Below are positions 44,524 through 55,970 of a stretch of 64,000 nt of DNA, in pieces. The translations under genes and the position numbers were made by a program. This stretch comes from JAUYQR01 sp050632395 (GTDB lineage: Bacteria; Pseudomonadota; Alphaproteobacteria; Rhodobacterales; Rhodobacteraceae): contig NZ_CP192600.1 in assembly GCF_050632395.1 (NCBI RefSeq), positions 1,922,001 through 1,986,000 on the forward strand, read 5' to 3'. The notes beneath the pieces are model-generated. The model was not told the origin of the DNA and made no database searches. It saw only the letters and a list, made by a program, of their open reading frames with translations. Positions within the stretch are counted from its first letter, which is position 1; each line of letters starts with the position of its first letter.

Positions 44524-45495
44524 ATGGCTTGGCGTTTGAGACTTGCCCCCGAAAAGACCAGCTTCGATTTCTTCCGGTATCAGTGGATTACCTTTGGTGG
44601 TTCCATCGCGCTGATGATCGCGGCTTTCGTCGCGTGGGGCGTGATGGGTCTGAACTACGGCATCGACTTCAAGGGCGGCACCACGATCCGCACCGAGTCG
44701 TCGCAGCCTGTGGACGTAGGCGCATACCGGCAAACGCTGGAAGGCCAGCCACTTGGCGATGTGTCGATCACCGAAGTTTTCGACCCAAGCTTCCGGGCAG
44801 ACCAGCACGTCGCGATGATCCGCATCGCAGCGCAGGACTCAACGGCATCGGTCACGCCCGAAGTGTTGCAGGGCGTCGAAGATGCGCTGAGCAAGCTCGA
44901 CCCCGAGATCCGCTTCGTGTCGGTGGAATCGGTTGGCCCCAAAGTGTCCGGCGAACTTGTCTGGACATCCATTCTGGCCGTCGGCGTGAGCAGCATCGGC
45001 ATCCTTCTCTATATCTGGATGCGCTTTGAATGGCAGTTCGCTCTTGGCGGCGTGCTGGCACTTCTGCACGACGTGTTTATCACCATCGGTATCTTCGCGG
45101 TCTTCCAGATCAAGTTCGATCTGACCATCATAGCGGCTCTGCTGACCATCCTCGGCTATTCGATCAACGATACGGTCGTGGTGTTCGACCGGCTTCGGGA
45201 GAACCTGCTCAAATATAAGGCCATGCCGCTGCGGGACGTCATGAACCTATCAGTGAACGAAACGCTCAGCCGTACCTTGATGACGTCGATCACGACGCTT
45301 ATTGCAGTGGGCTGCATGTTGGTTCTCGGCGGCGACGTGATCCGCGGGTTCAGCTTGGCGATCTTCCTCGGCGTGCTTCTCGGGACGTATTCTTCCGTCT
45401 ATGTCGCCAAGAACATCGTGCTGATGATTGGCCTTGATCGCAGCGACAAGCCGAAGAAATCCGACAAGAACGAGTTCGCCAACGTAGACGCCTGA
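44524..45495 (+). CDS. secF: Protein translocase subunit SecF
   Basis: A 323-residue protein with six membrane helices and a periplasmic loop, with DFKGGTTIR after the first helix and TILGYSINDTVVVFDR in the RND-like region. A good AGGAAGGA site precedes the ATG. It forms the SecDF complex with the product upstream and is followed immediately by the Mth938-like gene. Confidence 0.92.
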   Translation: MAWRLRLAPEKTSFDFFRYQWITFGGSIALMIAAFVAWGVMGLNYGIDFKGGTTIRTESSQPVDVGAYRQTLEGQPLGDVSITEVFDPSFRADQHVAMIRIAAQDSTASVTPEVLQGVEDALSKLDPEIRFVSVESVGPKVSGELVWTSILAVGVSSIGILLYIWMRFEWQFALGGVLALLHDVFITIGIFAVFQIKFDLTIIAALLTILGYSINDTVVVFDRLRENLLKYKAMPLRDVMNLSVNETLSRTLMTSITTLIAVGCMLVLGGDVIRGFSLAIFLGVLLGTYSSVYVAKNIVLMIGLDRSDKPKKSDKNEFANVDA

Positions 45496-45496
45496 C

Positions 45497-45850
45497 ATGC
45501 GCTTGACCGAGATCAGCTATGGCACGGCAAAGCCGATCGAGGGCTACGGGCCTGGCTTCTTTCGCGTTGGTGGCCATCTGCTGAAAGGGGCCTGTCTGAT
45601 CACGCCCTGGGATGCGGGGCTTTGGGGCGGGTTGGACGATACGGCAACGCCACTAAGCCTCGTTGGCAGGATTGACGTTCTTTTTGTCGGCATGGGCGCC
45701 GAAATCGCCCATGTTCCGCTGCCGTTTCGCGACGCACTGGAAGCGGAAGGAATCGGGGTGGAGGTGATGTCCTCGCCCGCAGCCTGCCGCACGTACAACG
45801 TGCTGTTGAGCGAAGGCCGCCGGATCGCGGTGGCCTTGCTGCCCACCTGA
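45497..45850 (+). CDS. Mth938-like domain protein (DUF498)
   Basis: A 117-residue single-domain protein of the Mth938/DUF498 fold, also found in the mitochondrial complex I assembly factor NDUFAF3. It begins almost directly after the secF stop (one base gap), so it is co-translated. The VLFVGMGAEIAHVP segment and the C-terminal TYNVLLSEGRRIAVALLP are characteristic. The role in bacteria is not settled; linkage to secDF is common in alphaproteobacteria. Confidence 0.85.
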   Translation: MRLTEISYGTAKPIEGYGPGFFRVGGHLLKGACLITPWDAGLWGGLDDTATPLSLVGRIDVLFVGMGAEIAHVPLPFRDALEAEGIGVEVMSSPAACRTYNVLLSEGRRIAVALLPT

Positions 45851-45891
45851 CGCCAAATTCCTTTTTCAAGGAACTTTGCGCAATGCAGATC

Positions 45892-46872
45892 TCACCACAA
45901 GTGCTGAACGTGCGGCGCGATGAGGCGTTGATAGATCTCGCGCGCGGCATCCATCGTCTCGGCTGACAGGGCGGGAAGGTCGACTGCATTGGCGCGGGCC
46001 TGCACTGGGGTTTTCGCGCCGGGGATCACCACGGTGACCGCGTCTTCCATCAAGATCCAGCGCAGTGCGAAGGCAGCCATCGTGGCGCCATGCGGCACCA
46101 GCGGGCGCAACTCATCCACCGCGGCAAGTGCCACATCGAATGGCACGCCCGAGAAGGTCTCGCCCTTGTCGAACGCCTCGCCGTTGCGATTGAAGCTGCG
46201 GTGGTCGTCGGCGGCAAAGGTGCTGGTGGCCGACATCTTGCCGGTCAGCAGGCCCGAGGCGAGGGGAACACGCGCGATGACTGCCACGTTCCGCGCCAGT
46301 GCCTCCTTGAAGAACACCTCGGCGGGTTTCTGGCGGAAGAGGTTGTAGATGATCTGCACCGAAACCACCCCCGGGTGTCGGATCGCTTCCCGCGCCTCTT
46401 CCACGGTTTCAACCGATACGCCGTAATCGGCGATCTTGCCCTTGGCCTTGATCGCATCCAGCGCGGCGTAGATGCTCGGATCGGAATAGACCGGCGTGGG
46501 CGGGCAATGCAGTTGCACAAGGTCCAGCGTCTCGACCCCGAGGTTGGTCAGCGAGCGGTCGATGAACGCCTCGATGTTGGCTTGTGTGTAGCCTTCCGCG
46601 ACATGCGGGCTAAGTCGGCGCCCCGCCTTGGTCGCCACAAAGGGACGTTCGCCCGGGCGCTCGGCCAGCACTTCGCGGATGATCCGTTCCGACCGGCCGT
46701 CGCCATAAACGTCGGCGGTGTCGATGAACGTCATGCCGGCATCAAGTGCCGCGTGCAGCGTCGCCTTGGCGTCCGCCACCGTGACCTCGCCCCAAGTGCC
46801 GCCGATGGCCCAGGCGCCGAAACCGATGCGGCTGGTGGGGCGGCCGGTGCGGCCAAATGTCGTGGTCTGCAT
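45892..46872 (-). CDS. Aldo/keto reductase
   Basis: A 326-residue NADPH-dependent aldo/keto reductase. The TIM-barrel motifs are GFGAWAIGG, FIDTADVYGDGRSE with the catalytic Asp and Tyr, FVATKAGRR with the Lys, and the His in LVQLHCPP. The C-terminus binds NADPH (VTVVIPGAKTP). The ATG at 46872 has AGGAG upstream; the much longer reading frame is antisense to ccmA. The substrate is unknown. It is divergent from ccmABCDG. Confidence 0.88.
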   Translation of the reverse strand: MQTTTFGRTGRPTSRIGFGAWAIGGTWGEVTVADAKATLHAALDAGMTFIDTADVYGDGRSERIIREVLAERPGERPFVATKAGRRLSPHVAEGYTQANIEAFIDRSLTNLGVETLDLVQLHCPPTPVYSDPSIYAALDAIKAKGKIADYGVSVETVEEAREAIRHPGVVSVQIIYNLFRQKPAEVFFKEALARNVAVIARVPLASGLLTGKMSATSTFAADDHRSFNRNGEAFDKGETFSGVPFDVALAAVDELRPLVPHGATMAAFALRWILMEDAVTVVIPGAKTPVQARANAVDLPALSAETMDAAREIYQRLIAPHVQHLW

Positions 46873-46969
46873 GGAAGTCTCCTCTTTCGCCGTCAGATAG
46901 CGCGCGGGGCCGGAAAAGGCTATGGGCGCAGGTCTTTTCGCCGTGTCCAAGTTCGGATAGGGCTGAGGG

Positions 46970-47590
46970 ATGGATATGGTGGTCAGCAATCTGGCGGTGG
47001 CGCGAGGCGGGGTGACCGTGCTTGAAGGGGTAAACTTTCGGCTGGCCCCGGGACGCGCACTGATCCTGCGTGGCCCCAACGGAGTGGGCAAGACAACGCT
47101 TTTGCGGACCCTTGCAGGCTTGCAGCCGGCGGTAGCGGGCGAAGTCTCGCTGCCTCCTGAAACTCTGACCTATGCCGCCCATGCCGATGGGCTCAAGGCT
47201 GTGCTGACGGTGCGCGAGAATTTGGAATTCTGGGCCGCGATCCACGGCACGAATCTGGTCGCTGCGGCCTTGCAGGCAATGGACATCGAGCCACTTGCGA
47301 GGCGGCGGGCGGCAGACCTGTCGGCAGGCCAGAAGCGCCGCCTGGGTCTGGCCCGGCTTGCCGTATCAGGGCGCTCGATCTGGTTGATGGACGAGCCGAC
47401 AGTTAGTCTGGACACGGCCTCGGTCGCAGCGTTTGTCGGCATGGTCAGGGGGCATCTGGCAACCGGCGGGTCTGTTCTGGTAGCGACACATATAGACCTT
47501 GGGCTTGCAGAAGCCGAAGTGCTCGACCTGACGCCGTTCCGCGCCATTGCGTCCGCGCCGCGCGGCGGGTTCGACGAGGCCTTCGGATGA
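46970..47590 (+). CDS. ccmA: Haem exporter ATP-binding protein CcmA
   Basis: A 206-residue ABC ATPase with Walker A GPNGVGKTTL (about 35-44), signature LSAGQKRRLGLARL, and Walker B IWLMDEPTVSLD. It energises CcmC-dependent release of holoCcmE in cytochrome c maturation. The first gene of ccmABCDG; ATGs at 46970 and 46976 are both possible. Confidence 0.9.
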   Translation: MDMVVSNLAVARGGVTVLEGVNFRLAPGRALILRGPNGVGKTTLLRTLAGLQPAVAGEVSLPPETLTYAAHADGLKAVLTVRENLEFWAAIHGTNLVAAALQAMDIEPLARRRAADLSAGQKRRLGLARLAVSGRSIWLMDEPTVSLDTASVAAFVGMVRGHLATGGSVLVATHIDLGLAEAEVLDLTPFRAIASAPRGGFDEAFG

Positions 47591-47663
47591 CAGGTCTTGG
47601 AGCTGTTTGTCAGAGCCTCTGGCGGGAGTATCTGCAAGCCGAGCAAATCCATCTGGGGGTGCG

Positions 47664-48320
47664 ATGAAAGCGCTGCTTATCCGGGATTTGCGGCTGGCAT
47701 TGCGGGCCGGTGGCGGCTTTGGCCTTGGGCTGGCGTTCTTTCTGCTTGTCGCGGTCCTTGTGCCCTTGGGTGTTGGGCCGGATGGCGGCACCCTGGGGCG
47801 GATCGCGCCGGGCATTCTATGGGTAGGCGCATTGCTTGCCTGCCTGCTGTCGCTGGACCGGATCTTTGCGCTGGATTACGAAGATGGCTCGCTGGACCTG
47901 CTGGCTGTCGCACCGATCCCTCTGGAGGGGGTGGTCGCCGTCAAGGCCTTGGCGCATTGGCTGGTGACGGGCCTGCCCTTGACGCTTGTGGCGCCTGTGC
48001 TGGGGATACTGTTGAACCTGCCGGCGGGGGCCTATGGTTGGCTTGTGCTGTCCCTTGCGCTGGGAACTCCGGCACTGTCGGTGATCGGCGCTTTCGGTGC
48101 GGCGCTGGTGGTTGGGGTGAAGCGGGGCGGGCTGTTGTTGAGCTTGCTGGTGTTGCCGCTTTACGTCCCGACGCTGATCTTCGGGGCCGAGGTAGTGAAG
48201 CGCGGCGCTGCGGGGTTGGAAGCGGGCGGTGCGCTGGCGCTGATGGCCACAGTTACAGCCGCAGCGACAGCGGTGCTGCCCTTCGCGGCAGCTGCGGCGT
48301 TGCGCGTCAACCTTCGCTGA
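47664..48320 (+). CDS. ccmB: Haem exporter protein CcmB
   Basis: A 218-residue integral membrane protein with six helices, starting MKALLIRDLRLALR. The family pattern is visible in LDRIFALDYEDGSLDLL and the last helix cluster. With CcmA it forms the ABC complex acting on CcmC/CcmE. The gap to ccmA is 73 bases and to ccmC 55 bases. Confidence 0.88.
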   Translation: MKALLIRDLRLALRAGGGFGLGLAFFLLVAVLVPLGVGPDGGTLGRIAPGILWVGALLACLLSLDRIFALDYEDGSLDLLAVAPIPLEGVVAVKALAHWLVTGLPLTLVAPVLGILLNLPAGAYGWLVLSLALGTPALSVIGAFGAALVVGVKRGGLLLSLLVLPLYVPTLIFGAEVVKRGAAGLEAGGALALMATVTAAATAVLPFAAAAALRVNLR

Positions 48321-48375
48321 GGCGTCGCGCGAAGGTGAGTTGAGAGTTTTGGGAAACGCACGTAAGCGGGGGCTC

Positions 48376-49104
48376 ATGTCGATCTGGGAATATGCCAATC
48401 CGAAGAAGTTCATGCAGACCTCTGCCTGGGCCTTGCCTTGGGTTGTGGGTTTGACGGTCCTTTGTCTGGTTGTGGGGTTGGTCTGGGGGTTCTTCTTTAC
48501 GCCTGACGATTTCCGCCAGGGGTCGACCGTGAAGATCATCTACCTGCATGTGCCGTCCGCGATGATGGCGATCAATGCCTGGGTGATGATGCTGGTAACG
48601 AGCCTGATCTGGATCGTCCGGCGGCATCATGTCAGCGCACTGGCGGCCAAGGCGGCGGCGCCGGTGGGATTGACCTTCACCCTTATCGCTCTTGTGACGG
48701 GAGCGTTGTGGGGCCAGCCGATGTGGGGAACATGGTGGGCGTGGGACCCGCGGCTGACATCTTTCCTTATCCTGACGCTGTTCTACTTTGGTTACATCGC
48801 GCTTTGGGCGGCGATCGAGGACCCGGATACCGCAGCGGACCTGACCTCGATCCTGTGTCTGGTTGGATCAGTGTTCGCGTTGCTTTCCCGCTATGCAGTG
48901 AATTTCTGGAACCAGGGACTGCACCAGGGGGCGTCTCTGTCGCTGGACAAGAAGGAGAACGTGTCGGACGTGTTCTGGCTTCCCCTGCTGGTGTGTATCG
49001 CCGGGTTTGTCTTGTTGTTCGTGACGCTGGTCCTGATGCGGACGCGGACCGAGATCCGGGCGCGACGGCTGGCGGCGCTGCTTGCGCGGGAGAGGGTGGC
49101 GTGA
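48376..49104 (+). CDS. ccmC: Haem-handling membrane protein CcmC
   Basis: A 242-residue protein with six membrane helices and the WWD tryptophan-rich motif GTWWAWDPRLT (about 127-137), plus the two His residues expected as haem ligands (YLHVPSAMM and LHQGASLSL). It loads haem onto CcmE. The ATG at 48376 has GGGGG upstream. The stop shares a base with the ccmD start (TGATG). Confidence 0.9.
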   Translation: MSIWEYANPKKFMQTSAWALPWVVGLTVLCLVVGLVWGFFFTPDDFRQGSTVKIIYLHVPSAMMAINAWVMMLVTSLIWIVRRHHVSALAAKAAAPVGLTFTLIALVTGALWGQPMWGTWWAWDPRLTSFLILTLFYFGYIALWAAIEDPDTAADLTSILCLVGSVFALLSRYAVNFWNQGLHQGASLSLDKKENVSDVFWLPLLVCIAGFVLLFVTLVLMRTRTEIRARRLAALLARERVA

Positions 49105-49262
49105 TGCCTGATCTAGGGAAGTACGCGGTCGAGGTGCTGGGGTCTTATGCGGCGAGCGTCGGTTTGATCGCTGGGCTGGTGGCGCTGTCATTCTGGCAGC
49201 GGGCACGGGTGAAACGGGCCTTGGCGGAGGTCGAGGCGCGGCAGGGGAAGATGCATGATTAA
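49104..49262 (+). CDS. ccmD: Small haem-exporter subunit CcmD
   Basis: A 52-residue protein with one membrane helix (about 14-31) and a basic tail, MPDLGKYAVEVLGSYAASVG at the N-terminus. It overlaps ccmC by one base and ccmG by eight. CcmD is needed to release holoCcmE from CcmABC. Confidence 0.85.
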   Translation: MPDLGKYAVEVLGSYAASVGLIAGLVALSFWQRARVKRALAEVEARQGKMHD

Positions 49263-49794
49263 GTGGCTGCTGGTCATTCCTTTGGTTCTGTTCGCCGGGT
49301 TGGCGTCAATGTTCTACTTTGGCATGTACCGCGACGGGCAGGGCGAGCTGCGGTCGGTCTTCATCGACCGGCCGGCGCCGGTGGTACCGGCGACCGGGTT
49401 GCAGGGCGTGCCGATGCTGACCGATGCGGACCTTCGGACGGGGGAGGTCACGGTCGTCAATTTCTGGGCGACCTGGTGTCCGCCGTGCCGGGCGGAGCAT
49501 CCGGTGCTGTTGAAGATGGCCTCGGACGGGGTGCGGGTCGCGGGCATCAACATCATGGATGATGACCTTAAGGCGCTGGAGTATCTGGCCGACGAGGGCA
49601 ACCCGTTCTTTGCCGTGGCGACCGACCCGAAGGGGCGCAACCGAGTGGAGTGGGGAGTGACCGCGCCGCCCGAGACGTTCATCGTGAGGGGCGACGGGAC
49701 CGTTGCGTTCAAGTTCGTGGGGCCGCTGGTCGGTACCGATTATGAGGACCGGTTTGTTCCGGCTCTGGCGGAGGCGCTGGCTGCGGAGAAGTGA
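49255..49794 (+). CDS. ccmG: Thiol:disulfide interchange protein CcmG (DsbE-like)
   Basis: A 179-residue periplasmic thioredoxin with an N-terminal anchor (about 4-22) and the active site WCPPC, with a cis-Pro region GVTAPPETF. It reduces apocytochrome c thiols so that haem can attach. Its ATG overlaps ccmD; no ccmE, ccmF or ccmH follows, so the maturation genes are split in this genome. Confidence 0.9.
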   Translation: MIKWLLVIPLVLFAGLASMFYFGMYRDGQGELRSVFIDRPAPVVPATGLQGVPMLTDADLRTGEVTVVNFWATWCPPCRAEHPVLLKMASDGVRVAGINIMDDDLKALEYLADEGNPFFAVATDPKGRNRVEWGVTAPPETFIVRGDGTVAFKFVGPLVGTDYEDRFVPALAEALAAEK

Positions 49795-49870
49795 TGTCCC
49801 ACGGTGGGACATTGTGTGGGTCACACGAAATCAATGACTTGCACGCTTCCGGTAAGGTTTCGTTAACACC

Positions 49871-50026
49871 TCAGGCAAAAATTAGAGCCAGAGCGATCCC
49901 GCCCATCACGAGAAGTTCGGTCAGAGGCAGGCTTTGCATCCAGCGGGGCATGGCCACAACATGCGGGCGTCGGCGGGCGTGTGCAAGCGGGGCCGGGGCG
50001 GCCAGCGGTGGGAAGCGGTTTTGCAT
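49871..50026 (-). CDS. Small hypothetical membrane protein (51 residues)
   Basis: A 51-codon reverse-strand frame from an ATG at 50026, with AGGTG six bases upstream. The product is Pro/Arg-rich at the start and ends in a single hydrophobic helix (LLVMGGIALALIFA). It occupies an otherwise gene-free 380-base gap between ccmG and the HxlR-type regulator. I recognise no family. The overlapping frames in this gap look like shadows. Confidence 0.45.
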   Translation of the reverse strand: MQNRFPPLAAPAPLAHARRRPHVVAMPRWMQSLPLTELLVMGGIALALIFA

Positions 50027-50174
50027 AGGGCACCTTGGGGTTTAGGTCCGACCGTTGTGGCAGCAGGGTCTTAACGGCAAGAAAACCGCTCAATGTGCGA
50101 TATGTTCCCGAGAAAGACAGTCAGTTTCCAAAACGTGAACAATGCGCCGCCATCGCCCCACGTGGTCTGCCTGT

Positions 50175-50963
50175 CTAGGCGAGGTGCAAAGACGGTTCGG
50201 CCACTGCCGCGGTCGGGACGATCAGGCGCCGGGTGACAGCGGGCTTTGAGGCTTCGCCCGAGCTGGAGAGCGACGCTATGCCCTCGATGTCGGCATACTC
50301 GCTTCGCTTGAGCCAGCGTGGCATTGTGCGCGCAAGAACCGCGTCGCCGCTGAGATAAAGCTGCCCGCTTGCAAGTTCACGCGCGATGGTGGTGCGGCCA
50401 AGCAATATGCCCAGAAGCGAGGTTCGATTGGTTTCTACAAAGAGGTCGATGTCGAAGCCCGGAATCGACGTGCATATCTCAGCGTCGGCACCCGGCTGAA
50501 CCAACGCCCAATAGGTGTCATAGGCAAGGCCGGGATCGGAAAATCGGAATTGCAGCACCACACGCCGCGTCGGCAAGGCAGATTGATCGAAGCTTCTGCG
50601 CATTCCCCACATCAGGCTGGAGACGGTGGCGGTACAAAGAGCGGCCTCCGCTTCGATGTGGCATTGTGCCCAATGCGCCAAGGCGTTCAGAGCCGGTTCC
50701 AGCGCCACGGCGGCTTCGGTCCGGATGTAATCCACTGATCCGGTGGCGGGATCGGCGACCCGTTCGACAAAACCCATCGCCTCCAGATCCTTGAGGCGCT
50801 TGGACAGGAGGGCAGGGGAAATGCTGCCGATCTCGCGTCGAAGATCGTTGAACTTGGTGGCACCGCTCCACAGGCCGACAAGGATCGGGATGGTCCAGCG
50901 GGGTTCCAGGATTTCGCAGGCGCGGGTTATCGGGCAAATCATGCCGTAGGGCTTCTGGGACAT
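50175..50963 (-). CDS. HxlR-family transcriptional regulator with C-terminal extension
   Basis: A 262-residue protein. The N-terminal 100 residues are a winged helix of the HxlR family (ACEILEPRWTIPILVGLW, then ISPALLSKRLKDLEAMGFVE). HxlR proteins are usually about 110 residues; here a further 160 residues follow, which resemble a SCP2/sterol-carrier-like domain and could bind a hydrophobic ligand. HxlR members respond to aldehydes or oxidants. No target gene is obvious: the flanking genes face away. Confidence 0.8.
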   Translation of the reverse strand: MSQKPYGMICPITRACEILEPRWTIPILVGLWSGATKFNDLRREIGSISPALLSKRLKDLEAMGFVERVADPATGSVDYIRTEAAVALEPALNALAHWAQCHIEAEAALCTATVSSLMWGMRRSFDQSALPTRRVVLQFRFSDPGLAYDTYWALVQPGADAEICTSIPGFDIDLFVETNRTSLLGILLGRTTIARELASGQLYLSGDAVLARTMPRWLKRSEYADIEGIASLSSSGEASKPAVTRRLIVPTAAVAEPSLHLA

Positions 50964-51137
50964 CGGTAGTCTCCATCATCCTATGATCCGTGCAGGATAG
51001 ACTCATCGGAAGTACCGATCCAGTTCAGAAGTTGTATCGGCGCTGCTTCACTTCCTGCACTTAACCTTGGTGCGGACGGGCGGCATCCTGACCCGGCCGG
51101 AAAATTCCGGTGGCATCTTCGGGAAGGGGTGACCGAC

Positions 51138-51434
51138 ATGGCTCAGGACGCACAAGCAGGTTCGCATCGGTCCAGCATGCCGATCAACGCAGGATGGCCG
51201 GCGTTCGGTGATTTCGTCACAGGCGGGTTCGGCACGCATGCGGCGCGCCCAGACAAGGCAGGGCGCGGCTGGTTCGGCACGTGGGGCCGCAGGGTTGAAC
51301 CATCGCACCGCGACATCGAACGCTTGTCGGCAAGTGAACGTCGCGAATTGGGAATTGCCGCTGCGGGAGGCGGGCCGGCGACCCCGGCCCGCGCGCTGAG
51401 CGGCCTTACGTTGCTGGCTCTCGCCGGACGGTAA
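51138..51434 (+). CDS. Small hypothetical protein with DUF1127-like segment
   Basis: A 98-residue protein starting at the ATG at 51138, with GAAGGGG upstream (a GTG at 51129 is too close to the site). The C-terminal half has RDIERLSASERRELGI, resembling the short YjiS/DUF1127 motif found in small alphaproteobacterial proteins, sometimes linked to phosphate or RNA metabolism. The Gly/Trp-rich N-terminal half is not recognised. It converges on acnA, with a hairpin between the two genes. Confidence 0.6.
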   Translation: MAQDAQAGSHRSSMPINAGWPAFGDFVTGGFGTHAARPDKAGRGWFGTWGRRVEPSHRDIERLSASERRELGIAAAGGGPATPARALSGLTLLALAGR

Positions 51435-51436
51435 GC

Positions 51437-51461
51437 GGGGCGCAGTTCGTAACTGCGCCCC
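51437..51461. terminator. Hairpin between convergent small gene and acnA
   Basis: GGGGCGCAGTT (51437-51447) and AACTGCGCCCC (51451-51461) form a perfect 11-bp stem with a 3-base loop. A T tract is absent on either strand, so strength is uncertain. Confidence 0.5.
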
Positions 51462-51470
51462 CGACGGGGA

Positions 51471-54155
<2,685 letters not shown>

Positions 54156-54190
54156 ACGCGGGCTCCATGCTTGGTGGGCTGTTGCGCAGC

Positions 54191-54210
54191 ATTGTATGCA
54201 ATTGTATGCC
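54191..54210 (-). repeat. Tandem decamer in the acnA upstream region
   Basis: ATTGTATGCA (54191-54200) and ATTGTATGCC (54201-54210) repeat in one helical turn, 36-55 bases upstream of the acnA ATG. Read on the acnA strand each copy contains TACAAT, a -10-like hexamer. They could be an operator or a pair of promoter -10 boxes. I cannot name a regulator. Confidence 0.45.
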
Positions 54211-54359
54211 GAATATCCAGCCCCTTCGAAGCGAAGGATGCCACGATTGCCCGCGAATTTCTGCGCGCGATGTGTCACAACACTCGCAAAACCTTGATTG
54301 GCACCTGCGGGGTGGCGTTCCTATAAGGTTTTGAGACTACGGGGATTGGGAAGTTCGTC

Positions 54360-55064
54360 ATGCGCAATTTTGCCAGCGTCGCTTGCGGCCTGTTGATCGC
54401 CTGTGCGTCTGCGTCAGCGCCGGCGATGGCGGAAGATGCGGTGGTGGTGGAGCTTTACACCTCGCAGGGGTGTTCTGCCTGCCCGCCCGCCGACGAATTC
54501 GTGGCGATGCTGACGGCAGATCCGCGGATCATCGCGCTGTCGCTGCATGTGGATTATTGGGATTACATCGGCTGGGAAGACAATTTCGCCCAAACCAAGT
54601 TCACCGACCGTCAGCGCGCCTATGCCAAGGCGATCGGCAGCCGAACGATCTATACGCCGCAGCTGATCATCGGCGGGCAGGATCGGATCGAAGGCTATTC
54701 GCCGGTTGAAACCTCTGAACAGTTGCGACGCCACCTGTCGGCCACGTCGCCGGTGCAATTGGTGCTGGAACGCCAAGGCGACAAGCTGGTGATTCGTGCC
54801 GTCGCGAACCCGCCCCTGACCGAACCTGTCCGGGTGCAACTGGTGCGCTACAAGCCCGAGGAGACGGTGACGATCGAGCGCGGCGAGAATGCCGGCAAGA
54901 CGATCACCTACCACAACATCGTGACCTCATGGGAAAGCATGGGCGATTGGTCGGGGCAGGAGCCACTTGAACTGACCGCCCCGGCGGTTGGTGGCGATCC
55001 GGCGGTGGTGATCCTGCAATCGCACGGTCCGGCAAGCATCGTGGCGGCAGCGCGCGTCGACTGA
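54360..55064 (+). CDS. DUF1223 exported thioredoxin-like protein
   Basis: A 234-residue protein with a signal peptide (about 1-24, ending AMAE). The DUF1223 core begins VVELYTSQGCSACPPAD with a CxxC pair, and DYWDYIGWEDNFA and YTPQLIIGG are conserved. It is presumed periplasmic and redox-active, but no role is known. It lies just after the acnA start, divergent, and is convergent with the acyltransferase gene. Confidence 0.87.
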   Translation: MRNFASVACGLLIACASASAPAMAEDAVVVELYTSQGCSACPPADEFVAMLTADPRIIALSLHVDYWDYIGWEDNFAQTKFTDRQRAYAKAIGSRTIYTPQLIIGGQDRIEGYSPVETSEQLRRHLSATSPVQLVLERQGDKLVIRAVANPPLTEPVRVQLVRYKPEETVTIERGENAGKTITYHNIVTSWESMGDWSGQEPLELTAPAVGGDPAVVILQSHGPASIVAAARVD

Positions 55065-55076
55065 GGCAGTCCGCGC

Positions 55077-55967
55077 TTACCGTCTGGGCGGGCGTCGGCC
55101 TTTCCAGCGGCGGTGAATCCAGAACCATTGGTCGATGTGCTTGCGCACGAGAGATTCCAGGCTGTCGTTCAGGGCCTGGGTCATGGCTTCTGGTGTGCCA
55201 TTCGGAATCGGCGCCTCGACAATGATGTCGAAGGAGAGACCATCAGCGCGGCGCACGGCATAGGTCGGGATCAAAAGCGCGTTGTACTTCAACGCAAGCT
55301 CGGCTGCAGAAAGTGCGGTCAGCGCCTGTTGGCCGAAGAAGGTAAGGTCTTCGCCGTGGCGCATATGCTGATCGACGAGCATCCCCAGCATGCCGCCCGA
55401 ACGCAAATGGCGCACCATGTCGGCTAGCCCCGAGCGGCCACGCGGGAACAGCGGTTTGCCGATGCCCGAGATCGCCTGAACGTAATGCGCGTTGAAGAAC
55501 GGGTTCGCCATCGGCATGTAAAGCGCGCCGACCCGGTAGCCGCGCGCGATGAGGGCGGCGCGCGACGCATCGTAATTGCCGAAATGGCCGGTGACGAGGA
55601 TCACCGGGCGCTTTTCCCGGTTGGCCTGGTCAAGCGCCGCCACACCCGCGCCGGTGAGCGGGTTTTGCATGACGCGGGCCACGAATTCGGGGCCGGAGTA
55701 GATCTCGATGATGGTGCGGCCGACATTGTCGGGGACCGCGCGCATGATGCGGCGCACTTCGGTTTCGGGAAGGCCGGGCAACACAAGCGCCAGATTTTCG
55801 CGGATGCGCTGGTCATAGCCGGCCAAGGGTGAGATCAGCCGCGACAAGACCCACCCGCACAGCGGAACCCGCCAGCGATAGGGTAACCGCAGCAGCAGCC
55901 AAATCAGGCTGCGAAGCGCGCGGTCCTGCAGCCAGTAGCGCAGGGAAAAGGTCGTGGTCTTGGCCAT
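55077..55967 (-). CDS. LpxL/LpxM-type lipid A acyltransferase
   Basis: A 296-residue membrane-associated acyltransferase with an N-terminal hydrophobic segment and the HX4D motif in TGHFGNYD (about 125-132). FPRGRSGLADMVRHL and the VDQHMRHGE region also match late acyltransferases of lipid A synthesis. The acyl donor is presumably acyl-ACP. It is three bases downstream of the EamA transporter gene, so the two are probably co-transcribed. Confidence 0.85.
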   Translation of the reverse strand: MAKTTTFSLRYWLQDRALRSLIWLLLRLPYRWRVPLCGWVLSRLISPLAGYDQRIRENLALVLPGLPETEVRRIMRAVPDNVGRTIIEIYSGPEFVARVMQNPLTGAGVAALDQANREKRPVILVTGHFGNYDASRAALIARGYRVGALYMPMANPFFNAHYVQAISGIGKPLFPRGRSGLADMVRHLRSGGMLGMLVDQHMRHGEDLTFFGQQALTALSAAELALKYNALLIPTYAVRRADGLSFDIIVEAPIPNGTPEAMTQALNDSLESLVRKHIDQWFWIHRRWKGRRPPRR

Positions 55968-55970
55968 CGG

